Of a stretch of 37,908 bases of DNA, positions 1 through 8,306 are shown piece after piece. Source of the DNA: Polyangia bacterium (GTDB taxonomy: Bacteria > Myxococcota_A > Polyangia > Polyangiales > Polyangiaceae); contig JAUHZF010000042.1 of assembly GCA_030426145.1 (NCBI GenBank), positions 1 to 37,908 of the forward strand, read 5' to 3'. The translations under genes were made by a program, and so were the position numbers. The notes beneath the pieces are model-generated. The model had not been told where the DNA came from, did not search any database, and saw nothing but the letters and a program-made list of their open reading frames with translations. Each line of letters opens with the position of its first letter. The first letter of the stretch is position 1.

Positions 1-2
1 TG

Positions 3-221
3 TGGAGCCAGGCGTCCGAAGCGGGCTCCCCCCGCAGCTACTTCGAGAAGAACCGCGGCCAGGTCGCCGACGCTCTTCTCAAGGTCACCGACGACAAGTC
101 GAAGTCGGCCAAGAACAAGGTCGTGCGCGGCACCTACGACAAGCTCCGACCCACCGCCAAGAAGCACGTCGAAGAGGCAGTGCCTGGGCTTGCGGGCGTG
201 CTCGAGAAGAACCTGGGCTGA
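3..221 (+). CDS. C-terminal fragment of unknown Lys/Ala-rich protein (5' end outside window)
   Basis: The reading frame beginning at base 3 runs 72 codons to a TGA at 219-221 and is open to the left edge, so this is the tail of a gene that starts outside the window. The peptide is rich in Lys, Ala, Asp and Val, has no Cys and no hydrophobic segment, and looks helical and soluble. Third-position GC is high in this frame, unlike the frame starting at base 2. It ends four bases before the stop of the convergent lipoprotein gene. No family is recognised. Confidence 0.6.
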   Translation, partial: WSQASEAGSPRSYFEKNRGQVADALLKVTDDKSKSAKNKVVRGTYDKLRPTAKKHVEEAVPGLAGVLEKNLG

Positions 222-225
222 GCCG

Positions 226-1503
226 TCAAGGCACGACGAGTCGGACGTCGTTCCCGGTCGTGAGCAGCGGCAGGGCGAGGCCCTGTTCGTTCACCCACTC
301 GCGGCGTTGGATGACGCCCGCGCTGTCCCAGAGGTAGTTGCCGCGCCAGGTTCCTACGTCGACCGCGATGCCCGAGCCATCAGAGCGTCGCGACGCCTTC
401 ATCTTGGTGAGGCGGTCCGGGGCGACGCCCGGGGCATAGACCTCGCGCTCGAGGGGCGCGTCTAGTCCGACGAGCAGGTCCAAGGCATTGGGGGGGCCGA
501 GCCGCAAGCCGCCCGCAGGCGCCTTGACCGAAGCCTTCTGCGGTGGTCCGTCCTTCTCGCGCCAGACCACGGGGTGCACACCGTCGACGGCCGGCTGCAG
601 CTCGACCACGCGCAGAGGTTGGTTGTCGCGGTAGAAGACGAAGCGACCCGCGTGGAGCGCACCATCGGCTCGGGTCTTGGTCATGTTCACGACCTCGACC
701 GCCTGCCAGCCACCAGCCGCGAGCAGGACGAGCGAGCTCGACCGTCGTATCCGCCGAGTGAAGCCATCGGTTCGGTGCGTGAGCACGCGCTCGAAGCCCA
801 CGGGGGAGGCTTCGAGGCCACCCCCGTCTTGTCGCAGCATCATGCGCCGCGCCCAGAGCTCGGTGGTATCGCGCGGACTCGGTGCCTGCACCTTCAGCGA
901 CTTCGCGATGGACTGCGCTGCCTTGGTGAGGGTCTTGCTGTAGCCCGGCTCGTCGTGCTCGCAGAAGATCGGCCGGTCGACGTCGTCGATCCACACCATC
1001 TTGTAGTGGCCGACGAGCGGCGTGTCGTTGCGCACCACCTTGTACAGCGCCTCCATCTGCCAGACGGCGCGGTCGTTCACGCGGGCGACGACGGAGGTCT
1101 CTGCGGTGACGATCTCCCCGACGTCGGCCACCTTCTGGAGACCGATGGCCATGAGCGCCGAGGGGTCGGAGTCGACCTTGAGCACGGTGCAAGTCACATC
1201 TTGCTCGGTGCCCCACGAGAAGGCGAGCACCGCGGTCCGTTCGTTCTCCTGCAACCAGTGTGGATTCTGGCCCGGCACATTCACCGTCAATCCTGCGCCT
1301 TCGAGGGGAAGAGGGGCAGGGAGGGCATCGAGCTCGCGTTGGAGCTGTGCCTTCAGGTCGTCCGCGGGGCCGGGGGTCGAGCTCGTCGCGCTTGCTGAGG
1401 GTGCTGGTTGCGCCTGCGATGGCGGTGGGTTCGTGCCGCCACAGCCGAGCACGCCTGCCGCTGCGAGAGCGGCGATCCACTTCACGGGACGAATCTGCGC
1501 CAT
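226..1503 (-). CDS. Predicted lipoprotein of unknown function
   Basis: This 425-residue protein begins with a basic stretch, a hydrophobic run and a lipobox (GVLGC, Cys21), followed by a Pro/Ser/Ala-rich linker to about residue 55. That is the usual layout of an exported lipoprotein. I chose the ATG at 1503 because the 24 codons upstream would bury the signal peptide. The mature part has two portions: residues 60-210 contain a Trp/Asp-rich beta-type sequence with a single pair of Cys, and the rest is a mixed beta sequence. No catalytic motif or family is recognised. It is divergent from the M16 peptidase pair (about 85 bases between starts), so shared regulation is possible but not shown. Confidence 0.75.
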   Translation of the reverse strand: MAQIRPVKWIAALAAAGVLGCGGTNPPPSQAQPAPSASATSSTPGPADDLKAQLQRELDALPAPLPLEGAGLTVNVPGQNPHWLQENERTAVLAFSWGTEQDVTCTVLKVDSDPSALMAIGLQKVADVGEIVTAETSVVARVNDRAVWQMEALYKVVRNDTPLVGHYKMVWIDDVDRPIFCEHDEPGYSKTLTKAAQSIAKSLKVQAPSPRDTTELWARRMMLRQDGGGLEASPVGFERVLTHRTDGFTRRIRRSSSLVLLAAGGWQAVEVVNMTKTRADGALHAGRFVFYRDNQPLRVVELQPAVDGVHPVVWREKDGPPQKASVKAPAGGLRLGPPNALDLLVGLDAPLEREVYAPGVAPDRLTKMKASRRSDGSGIAVDVGTWRGNYLWDSAGVIQRREWVNEQGLALPLLTTGNDVRLVVP

Positions 1504-1588
1504 GGCGCGGGCATACCGGTGCCGCCCCGTGCGATGCAAGGGAAGTCGAGGTGTGGCGAACCCAGGGGAACGCATCTAGGCTGCGCGA

Positions 1589-3058
1589 ATGAAGCTCAGG
1601 CCCTGGTCCCTCGTCGGAGCGTTGACCGCGCTCACGGTGGTCGTCCCCGCGCTCGGCCTGGCGCCGCCCGACGAGGGTGGAGCCACGACCCCGCCGACCA
1701 AGCCCGCGCCGACGGCCGCTACCCAGCGCGCCGCCGACGCGCCCCTTGCGCTTGCGCGCCACACGGCTGCCAACGGCCTCGAGGTGGTGGTCTTCGAGAA
1801 CCATGCGGTCCCGCTGGTGACGATCGAGATCGCCTTTCGCAATGGTGCGATGACCGAGCCCCCGAACTTCTCGGGGGTGTCGCATCTCTACGAGCACATG
1901 TTCTTCAAGGCGAACGCCAAGTACCCGAGCCAGGAGGCCTACATGGCCCGGGCCAATGCTTTGGGTATCGTGTTCAATGGGACCACGGGCACCGAGCGGG
2001 TGAACTACTTTTTCACCACGACCTCGGAGCATCTCGACGACGCGATGGAGTTCATGCGCGACGCCATCACGTCGCCTACGTTCGACCCCGGCGAGCTCGA
2101 CCGCGAGCGAAAGGTGGTCATCGGGGAGATGGACCGGGCCGAGAGCAGCCCCTTCTTCCTCTTCAGTCGCGAGCTCGACGAGCGCCTCTGGTACAAACAT
2201 CCCTCCCGCAAGGACTCCCTGGGCAGTCGAAAGACGGTCGGCTCGGCGACGGTGCAGATGCTGCGTACCATTCAGCAGCGCTACTACGTGCCCAACAATG
2301 GCTTGCTCGTGGTGACGGGCGATGTGAAGGCCCAATCGATCTTCGACCAGGTCGACAGGCTCTACGCCGATTGGAAGCGCGGCCCCGACCCGTTCCAGAA
2401 ATTCCCCCTCATCGAGCACCCGCCGTTGAAGAAGACGGAGGTGGTGGTGATGGAGAACGAGCGCGTGCCCGCCTTCGTGGGTCAGCTCAGCTGGCACGGT
2501 CCCTCCTTGCGGGCTGAAGAGCTCGGTGCCACCTATGCGGCCGACGGCTTCGCCACCGTGCTCGCCGAAGCGAGCAGCCCTTTCCAACAGCGCCTCGTCG
2601 AGTCGGGCCATTGCCTCCAGGCGAGCTTCGGTTGGTACACGCAGCGGAACGTGGGGCCGATCAACCTTTCGTTCGCCGCCGCCCCCAACAAGGCCGAAGC
2701 CTGCACGAAGGCGATCATGGCTGAGCTCGGGCGCATGACGGCGCCCGACTACGTGAGCCGCAAGAACCTCGTCGATGCCGCCCATCGGCTGAAGATCGAC
2801 AAGGTGAAGGAGCGCGAGCGTCCGAGCGAGTACGCCCACCTCCTCACCTTCTGGTGGGCATCGGCCGACATCGACTACTACCGGACCTACGTCGAGAAGG
2901 TCGGAGCCGTGCAACCCAAGGACGTGGCCGACTTCATGCAGACCTACGTAACCGACAAACCGTTCGTGCTCGGTGCGCTCATCACGCCAGAGATGAAAGC
3001 GGCGGGGATCACCGAAGAGAAGGTCCGCAGCTGGGCTGGGCTCGGAGGTGATTCGTGA
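1589..3058 (+). CDS. M16 (insulinase-type) zinc metallopeptidase, exported
   Basis: The 489-residue protein starts with a signal-like hydrophobic segment (residues 8-23) and a Pro/Ala/Thr linker. It then shows the inverted zinc motif of M16 peptidases, HLYEH at residues 99-103, with the third zinc ligand expected near Glu180 (in VIGEMDRAES), about 77 residues downstream as usual for the family. The C-terminal half resembles the second M16 domain but lacks the Arg/Tyr pair that helps bind substrate. That pair is present in the next gene, whose GTG start overlaps this stop codon by four bases (GTGA). Established M16B heteromers divide zinc site and R/Y pair in this way. I infer a periplasmic, possibly lipoprotein-tethered, oligopeptide or protein protease. 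No strong ribosome-binding site is visible. Confidence 0.9.
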   Translation: MKLRPWSLVGALTALTVVVPALGLAPPDEGGATTPPTKPAPTAATQRAADAPLALARHTAANGLEVVVFENHAVPLVTIEIAFRNGAMTEPPNFSGVSHLYEHMFFKANAKYPSQEAYMARANALGIVFNGTTGTERVNYFFTTTSEHLDDAMEFMRDAITSPTFDPGELDRERKVVIGEMDRAESSPFFLFSRELDERLWYKHPSRKDSLGSRKTVGSATVQMLRTIQQRYYVPNNGLLVVTGDVKAQSIFDQVDRLYADWKRGPDPFQKFPLIEHPPLKKTEVVVMENERVPAFVGQLSWHGPSLRAEELGATYAADGFATVLAEASSPFQQRLVESGHCLQASFGWYTQRNVGPINLSFAAAPNKAEACTKAIMAELGRMTAPDYVSRKNLVDAAHRLKIDKVKERERPSEYAHLLTFWWASADIDYYRTYVEKVGAVQPKDVADFMQTYVTDKPFVLGALITPEMKAAGITEEKVRSWAGLGGDS

Positions 3059-4431
3059 GTCTTCGGCGATGGTATCTCGCAGTGGTGGCGCTCTGCCTGC
3101 TTACGGGCTGCCCGACGCCGCCTCCGCCGCGACCGCCCCCGTCGCCACCTCCCCCTGCGATGCCAGAGGCCCCGCCGGACCCGGAGCCGGTGGTCGACGG
3201 CGACCTCACAGTCGGTTCCATCAACGGCATCGACGTGATGGTGAAGCAGGTCGAGGCTGAGCTAGGCACGATGCAGCTCTACGTTCGGGGCGGGGCGCGC
3301 TTTCGCACGGCCGAGAATGCCGGCCTCGATTCCCTGAGCGTTCGCGCTGCGGTCACCGGCGGCACCCAGAAGCTCGACAAGGATGACTTCGACAAGGAGC
3401 TGTTCGAGCTCGGGACCGAGGTCGGGGCGACGGCCCTCAACGCCTACTCGATGTTCTACGCCAAGGCCCTGCGCAAGAACATGGCGCGCTCGTTCGAGCT
3501 GCTCGCCGACGTCTTCCTTCGACCGGCGCTACCGGCCAAGGAGCTCGAACTGCAACGCGCGCGGCTGCTCACCCAGATCAAGTCGCTCACGAGCTCGCCG
3601 GATGGTCAGCTCGCCGAGCAGTCGCGCCGGCTGTTCTACGCCGGGCACCCCTACGAGCATGCCGCGAGCGGCACCGAGCTCACCGTCAGCCGCTTCACGC
3701 GGGAAGACCTGGTCGAGCACATGGCGTCGTTGCAGAACACCTCGCGGCTCGCGATCGTCGTCGTGGGGCCGGTGGACTACGCGACCGTCGCGGGTTGGGT
3801 GAAGACCCATTTCGGTGCCGTGCCCCGCGGTTCGTACGAGCCCTCGGCCCTGCCCGTGGTGTCACACGAAACGCCTCAGCTGCGCACGACCACGCTGCAG
3901 ATCCCCACCAACTTCGTCGAGTCGAGCTTCTCCACCCCCGGGTGGCAAGACGACGACTTCGCGGCCAGCATCCTGGCCCTTCGGTTGCTGCGGAATCGCC
4001 TCTTCGATGAGGTCCGAACCCGGCGGAGCCTCTCCTACGCGCCGACTGCGCGACACGTCTGGACCTCGGAGGTGACGCGCGGCGCGCTCTACGTGAGCGC
4101 GATCAAGGTCAACGAGACCATGAAGGTCATGGTCGACGAGGTCGAGAAGCTCAAGACCGAGCTCGTCGGCGAGGTCGAGCTCCGCGGCGCGAAATCCGTC
4201 TTCATCACGAGCACTCTCATGTCCAACGAGTCGACGGATGGCCAGGCGTCGTTCATCGCGATGTGCGCGCTCGTCGGAGGAGACCATCGCCTGCGGCATG
4301 AGCTCCCCGAGCGGATCAAAGCGGTGACGTCGGAGCAGGTCCGCGCCTTCGCACGGAAGTACATGACCAACATGCAGACGATCGTGGTCGGCTCCGCCGA
4401 GGTCGACCCGTCGGTCTTCCCCTCGAAGTAA
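3055..4431 (+). CDS. M16-family partner subunit, lipoprotein, lacking the zinc motif
   Basis: The 458-residue protein has a lipoprotein signal (LLTGC, Cys19) and a proline-rich tether (residues 20-45). Two M16-type halves follow. The position of HxxEH is replaced by a sequence with no His-Glu-His (around ENAGLDSLSV), so it should not bind catalytic zinc. The second half keeps the conserved segment RTRRSLSY with an Arg321/Tyr328 pair spaced by seven residues, as in substrate-binding subunits of heteromeric M16B peptidases. The gene overlaps the zinc-bearing M16 gene by four bases, which implies coupled translation and a fixed subunit ratio. Starting at GTG 3055 fits the overlap. The assembly would sit at a membrane facing the periplasm. 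Confidence 0.88.
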   Translation: MSLRRWYLAVVALCLLTGCPTPPPPRPPPSPPPPAMPEAPPDPEPVVDGDLTVGSINGIDVMVKQVEAELGTMQLYVRGGARFRTAENAGLDSLSVRAAVTGGTQKLDKDDFDKELFELGTEVGATALNAYSMFYAKALRKNMARSFELLADVFLRPALPAKELELQRARLLTQIKSLTSSPDGQLAEQSRRLFYAGHPYEHAASGTELTVSRFTREDLVEHMASLQNTSRLAIVVVGPVDYATVAGWVKTHFGAVPRGSYEPSALPVVSHETPQLRTTTLQIPTNFVESSFSTPGWQDDDFAASILALRLLRNRLFDEVRTRRSLSYAPTARHVWTSEVTRGALYVSAIKVNETMKVMVDEVEKLKTELVGEVELRGAKSVFITSTLMSNESTDGQASFIAMCALVGGDHRLRHELPERIKAVTSEQVRAFARKYMTNMQTIVVGSAEVDPSVFPSK

Positions 4432-4467
4432 CTGAGGGCTGTCTCAGTAGCTGAGGGCTTTGGCCGG
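4432..4467. terminator. Possible bidirectional terminator between convergent genes
   Basis: The 36-base gap between the convergent stop codons holds the direct repeat CTGAGGGCT at 4432-4440 and 4451-4459. It also holds a short inverted repeat, CTGAG (4432-4436) with CTCAG (4443-4447). The stem is only five base pairs and no T-run follows, so a terminator role is inferred from position alone. Confidence 0.25.
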
Positions 4468-5217
4468 TCAGCCACCGTGGAAGAAGACGAGCAGCAGCCA
4501 GCAGAGGGGGAGGCCGGCGAGGAGGCTGACGGCGAAGCCCAGCCGGCTCCACCACGAAGCCGGCCGACCATCCTCACTGCGACCCGGCGCGCCTACGACC
4601 AGCAGCCAAAGCCCCGCAGGGAAGAGCAGGCCAGGCAATAGCGCGAGGAGCACGTAGTACGCGTTGAAGACGAAGATGAGTACGAGGTTGAACACCAGCG
4701 CGAGGGCTGAGAGCCCGAGAAAGTCGCGGCCTCGCTTTCGAGGGTCTTCGAACCCGTGTCCGTAGAGGATGGCGGCGAAGATCTCCCGTGACCACGAGCT
4801 GTCTTCTTCGTCCTCCGTCGGGTCGACGCCTGTACCCGAGGGCGCCAGTGGGGCGTGAGGATGGCCGAACGTGGGCTGGTGCTGCGGTGCCTGGCCGTAG
4901 CCGTGGTGCCCGTAGCCGTGGTGCTGCGGTGCCTGGCCGTAGCCGTGGTGCTGCGGTGCCTGGCCGTAGCCGTGGTGCTGCGGTGCCTGCCCGTAGGTTT
5001 GGTGTGGAGGCACCTGGCCGTAGCCGTGGTGCTGCGGTGCCTGCCCGTAGGTTTGGTGTGGAGGCACCTGGCCAGGGGCTAGGTGCTGAGGCATCTGGCC
5101 GTAGGCTTGGTGCTGAGGCATGTGTTGCGCCGAGCCTTGCGGATCGTGGGCTGAAGCCTGGCTCGGTGCAGGTGGGTGCTGGTCAACCGGGGGGAAGGGT
5201 CGATGAGGGTCGTTCAT
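4468..5217 (-). CDS. Membrane protein with Gln/His/Pro-rich tandem repeats
   Basis: The start at ATG 5217 is fixed by an AGGAG seven bases upstream (5225-5229) and gives 249 residues. Residues 1-32 are Pro/Gln-rich. Residues 33-109 are about eight copies of a nine-residue unit of the type APQHHGYGQ or VPPHQTYGQ, one with a five-residue extension. An acidic stretch (TEDEEDSSW) leads to three predicted membrane helices at roughly 166-184, 187-209 and 226-246. The N-terminal repeat region is probably cytoplasmic, since no signal peptide precedes it. This architecture of a disordered P/Q/H-rich head followed by a small membrane domain occurs in many bacterial proteins of unknown function. His-rich repeats could bind metal, but that is speculation. 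No family is recognised. Confidence 0.75.
   Translation of the reverse strand: MNDPHRPFPPVDQHPPAPSQASAHDPQGSAQHMPQHQAYGQMPQHLAPGQVPPHQTYGQAPQHHGYGQVPPHQTYGQAPQHHGYGQAPQHHGYGQAPQHHGYGHHGYGQAPQHQPTFGHPHAPLAPSGTGVDPTEDEEDSSWSREIFAAILYGHGFEDPRKRGRDFLGLSALALVFNLVLIFVFNAYYVLLALLPGLLFPAGLWLLVVGAPGRSEDGRPASWWSRLGFAVSLLAGLPLCWLLLVFFHGG
4891..5121 (-). repeat. 27-nt in-frame tandem repeat tract
   Basis: About eight copies of a 27-base unit encode the nine-residue repeat of the membrane protein. Two protein variants alternate (QTY and HGY types), and several units are nearly identical at DNA level, which suggests recent expansion. One unit carries an extra 15 bases, so the length stays in frame. Confidence 0.85.
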
Positions 5218-5224
5218 CTTCGGG

Positions 5225-5229
5225 CTCCT
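5225..5229 (-). promoter_or_regulatory. Ribosome-binding site fixing the start at 5217
   Basis: AGGAG on the minus strand lies seven bases before ATG 5217. It supports that start over a longer reading frame that would overlap the regulator gene upstream. Confidence 0.7.
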
Positions 5230-5296
5230 GATGACCTCTCGACCCGAGCTCCGCGAGGGTTGCGTAGAAAGTGAAAAAAGTGGGAGGGCGTCCGCG

Positions 5297-6682
5297 TCAG
5301 TCGCGGTGGGCTGCGGCGTCGAGGCCGTAGCGGTCGAGCCAGCGGCGGATCTGCTTGCGGTCTTTGCCCATCTCGCGGGCAATGGCGGACACGTTGCCTC
5401 CATGGCGTACGAGAAGCGCCTTCAGCTCGGCGCAGCGCTCGCGGTCTTCGTCTCCAAGTGCGGTAGAGGGTACGGGGGCCACGCTTCGCGGAGCAGATGG
5501 CTTCTGCGTGAGCTCGTCGGGCAGGTGCTCGAGGTCGATGGGTTCGCCGCGGGCGAGCACGATGGCGCGGGCGAGCGATTTTTCGAGCTGCCGGATGTTG
5601 AGGGGCCAATCGAAGCTGAAGAGCTGTCGGGCGGCCTCGGGCTGGAAGCAGAGGTCGGGGTCGGCGGAGAGGCGACGCAGGAGCTGACTCACGAGCAGGC
5701 CGAGGTCTTCACGGCGCTCGCGTAGCGGAGGTAGGGTGAGCTCGTAGCCGCCGAGGCGGGCGTAGAGGTCGGCGCGAAAGTCGTCCCGCTCGACCATGTC
5801 GCCGAGACGTCGGTGGGTCGCCGAGACCACCCTCACGTCGACGACAATCGCCTCGGTGTGGCCCAGGGGTTGGACCTCTTTCTCTTGCAGCACCCGGAGG
5901 AGCACCGCCTGCGAGCTGGCGTGGAGATCACCGACCTCGTCGAGGAAGAGGGTGCCGCCGTGGGCTGCTCTAACCATCCCGGGCCGATCCTCGTCCGCCC
6001 CGGAGAAGGCACCCTTGCGGTAGCCGAAGAGCTCGCTCTGCACCAGGGTCTCACTCAGACCACCGCAGTTGACGGGCACGAAGCGACCGCGCCGGTCGGA
6101 CATGGCGTGAATCGCCTGCGCCATGACCTCCTTGCCGGTGCCGCTCTCGCCGCCGAGCATGACGGCGACGTCCGAGTCGGCGATGCGCGCGAGGTGCCGA
6201 AAGGCCTTGGTCAGCTCCGGCGATGCGGTGAGCAGAGCGGGGGAGGCGACGGCGTCGAGGTCCGGGGTGAAGACGGCATCGGGGATCTCGTCGTCGGGTC
6301 GTTGCTCGCGGAAGAGGAACAAGGTGCGTCCGAGCTCGATCACGGCGCCGTCGGAGAGGGTCACGCGGTCGACCGCTTCGCCGTCGACCACGACGCCGTT
6401 GCGTGAGCCGAGATCCTCGATGAGCCACTGCCCAGCGACCACGATCAGGCGGGCGTGCTGCTCGGACATCCAGGCGTCGTCGACCCGGATCTTGGCCTGC
6501 CTACCATCGGTGTAGACCTCGCGACGGTCGCCCCGCCCAAACCAGACGTGGTCGAAGCCCTGGAGCGAGACCCGGGTGGGCATGGCGAGGGGCCGATCGC
6601 TCTCCATGGCGACGTAGAGGTACGGCTGCCTTCGCTCTTCGCCTCTCTTTCGGGGGCGGCGCCGCGCCAGGGTCCCGGGCAT
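5297..6682 (-). CDS. FHA-domain bacterial enhancer-binding protein (AAA+, Fis-type HTH)
   Basis: With the start at ATG 6682 the protein has 461 residues. An FHA domain (about 43-115) shows FGRG, SEQHARL and DLGSRNG, the phosphothreonine-binding hallmarks. The AAA+ domain follows, with Walker A GESGTGK (168-174), the sigma-54 contact loop as GAFSGA (214-219; the consensus is GAFTGA) and Walker B LFLDE (235-239). The C-terminal 35 residues form a Fis-type helix-turn-helix (GGNVSAIAREMGKDRKQIRR). By family it would be an ATP-driven activator of sigma-54 RNA polymerase, with the FHA domain as sensor in place of a receiver. It is divergent from a Ser/Thr kinase, a likely source of the phosphothreonine signal (inference). 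Starts at 6787 or 6823 are possible but would cross into the kinase gene. Confidence 0.92.
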   Translation of the reverse strand: MPGTLARRRPRKRGEERRQPYLYVAMESDRPLAMPTRVSLQGFDHVWFGRGDRREVYTDGRQAKIRVDDAWMSEQHARLIVVAGQWLIEDLGSRNGVVVDGEAVDRVTLSDGAVIELGRTLFLFREQRPDDEIPDAVFTPDLDAVASPALLTASPELTKAFRHLARIADSDVAVMLGGESGTGKEVMAQAIHAMSDRRGRFVPVNCGGLSETLVQSELFGYRKGAFSGADEDRPGMVRAAHGGTLFLDEVGDLHASSQAVLLRVLQEKEVQPLGHTEAIVVDVRVVSATHRRLGDMVERDDFRADLYARLGGYELTLPPLRERREDLGLLVSQLLRRLSADPDLCFQPEAARQLFSFDWPLNIRQLEKSLARAIVLARGEPIDLEHLPDELTQKPSAPRSVAPVPSTALGDEDRERCAELKALLVRHGGNVSAIAREMGKDRKQIRRWLDRYGLDAAAHRD

Positions 6683-6764
6683 GAAAGAAGACTTAACACG
6701 GATGGCGGCGTGCTCTGCCAGGGCCTCTGCTATCCTCTGGATATCGTCCGTCTGGGCTGGCCTT
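6683..6764. promoter_or_regulatory. Divergent promoter region between the FHA regulator and the Ser/Thr kinase
   Basis: These 82 bases lie between the chosen starts of two divergent genes. Both reading frames stay open here, but they use TTA, ATA and ACA codons that are rare in the neighbouring genes, which argues for non-coding DNA. I could not assign a clear -35/-10 or a -24/-12 (sigma-54) element. Confidence 0.4.
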
Positions 6765-8306
6765 GTGGAGGATTCTTCGAGCGACATCGACCGCCGTGCG
6801 CTCTCGCGGGTGGGCACCACCATCGGCGAGCGCTGGCGATTGACGTCCCTCCTCGGCGTAGGCGGGATGGCGGCGGTCTACGCCGCGGAGCGCGTGTCCG
6901 GCGATGGCCCAGACGTGGCCGCCATCAAGATGCTGCACCCGGAGCTCTCCGCCGACAGCTTCATTCGGAAGCGGTTCGTGCGCGAGGGGTACGTGGCCAA
7001 CTCGATCGCCCATCCGGGGGCGGTGAAGGTCTACGACAACGCCGAGGCCGAAGACGGCAGCCTCTACCTCGAGATGGAGCTGCTCGATGGCATGACCCTC
7101 GAGGACCGTTGCGATAGTGCGGGGCGCCTCCCGGTCGATGAGGTGATCGACCTGGTGCACCAGCTGCTGTCGGTGCTCGAGGACGCCCACGCCAGGAACA
7201 TCCTCCACCGCGACCTGAAGCCAGAGAACCTCTTCCTCACCGTCGATGGCGAGCTCAAGGTGCTCGACTTCGGCATCGCGCGCATTCGACAGGGCGATGG
7301 TCGCGGCACGACGCAGACCGGCGACGTGATGGGCACGCCCTTGTTCATGGCCCCCGAGCAGGCACGTGGGCGCTGGGATGAGGTCGATGTGCGCAGCGAC
7401 CTGTGGGCCGTGGGGGCCGTCGCGTTCACCCTCTTGGCCGGTCGACCGGTGCACATCACCAAGACGTCGACCGAGGCGTTGGTGAAGGTGGTGACGGAGC
7501 CCGTGGTGCCGTTGTCTTTGGTGGTCGACGGGCTGCCACGCTTGCTCACCGATTGGGTCGATCGTGCCCTCGCTTTCGAAAAGCAGCAGCGTTTCGATGA
7601 CGCGACATCGATGCGGCTCGCACTCGAGGAGGTGAGCGACCGCGTATTGCAGCGGCGACCGGCATCACGCATCGCATTCGACACCCAGCACCCACTCTCC
7701 CAGCGAAAGCCGAGCTGGGGCGGCACGGAGGCGATCGCGTCCGACGACGGGTCGGCGGAGCCGGAGACCGTGCCGCGCCCGGACAGCAGCGACACATTGC
7801 CGACGCTCGTGGCTTCGAGCCCGGGACGCTCGTCGTCGCCGGCGTGGTCGGGAAGCACGCCCCCGCGTGAGGTGGCCCTCGACGTGCCGGTCACGCGGGC
7901 GTCGGCCCCGAGTCTCGATGCGGTTGCCGGTCCGCCGTCCGACTCCCTGAGCATTCCCACCCGCCGCACGCCCTGGGCTCTGGTGGGGGCGCTCTCGCTC
8001 TTGCTCGGCGGCACGCTGGCCGTCTTCATCTTCGGGGGGACCGAGACTGCGGCTGGGGTTCCCTCGTCGGCCGTGTCGAGTGTGGCCGAACCCGAGGCGC
8101 CGCCTACACCCGAGCCCCCGCCTGCGCCCGAACCAGAGGCCGAGCCAGAACCGTCACCCGAGCCCGAAGTCGTGCCCGAAGCAGCACCCGACAAGCCACC
8201 GAGCACGCGGACGCGCCCCGCGCCTGCCGCGCCGCGTCCCAGCACACCGGCTCCAGAGCCGGTGTCCACGCCCAAGCCGGACGACCCCTACGGCCGTCGT
8301 CATTGA
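6765..8306 (+). CDS. Transmembrane Ser/Thr protein kinase (Hanks type)
   Basis: From GTG 6765 the protein has 513 residues. The kinase domain (about 22-285) has the Gly-rich loop GVGGMAAVY (31-39), the ATP-binding Lys55 (AAIKML), the catalytic loop HRDLKPEN (138-145, Asp140), DFG at 158-160 and APE at 196-198, so it should be active. A disordered linker, one membrane helix (about 403-424) and a Pro/Glu-rich extracytoplasmic tail of about 85 residues follow. No PASTA or other sensor domain is seen. The gene is divergent from an FHA-domain regulator, a plausible reader of its phosphorylation. It overlaps the convergent RCK gene by seven bases. An ATG 63 bases upstream is possible but falls in the probable promoter. 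Confidence 0.93.
   Translation: MEDSSSDIDRRALSRVGTTIGERWRLTSLLGVGGMAAVYAAERVSGDGPDVAAIKMLHPELSADSFIRKRFVREGYVANSIAHPGAVKVYDNAEAEDGSLYLEMELLDGMTLEDRCDSAGRLPVDEVIDLVHQLLSVLEDAHARNILHRDLKPENLFLTVDGELKVLDFGIARIRQGDGRGTTQTGDVMGTPLFMAPEQARGRWDEVDVRSDLWAVGAVAFTLLAGRPVHITKTSTEALVKVVTEPVVPLSLVVDGLPRLLTDWVDRALAFEKQQRFDDATSMRLALEEVSDRVLQRRPASRIAFDTQHPLSQRKPSWGGTEAIASDDGSAEPETVPRPDSSDTLPTLVASSPGRSSSPAWSGSTPPREVALDVPVTRASAPSLDAVAGPPSDSLSIPTRRTPWALVGALSLLLGGTLAVFIFGGTETAAGVPSSAVSSVAEPEAPPTPEPPPAPEPEAEPEPSPEPEVVPEAAPDKPPSTRTRPAPAAPRPSTPAPEPVSTPKPDDPYGRRH

Noticed and set aside
2..337. Open frame of 111 codons at the left edge
   Set aside because: The Arg/Gly/Ser-rich peptide overlaps a lipoprotein gene, and the neighbouring frame (from base 3) has cleaner codon use and a natural stop at 219-221.
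380..2914. Minus-strand open frame of 844 codons
   Set aside because: It covers the convincing plus-strand M16 peptidase and the lipoprotein in a different frame, and shows only shadow composition (Arg/His/Val-rich) with no motif.
4891..5121. CRISPR-like array
   Set aside because: The units follow each other without unique spacers and lie inside a coding frame.
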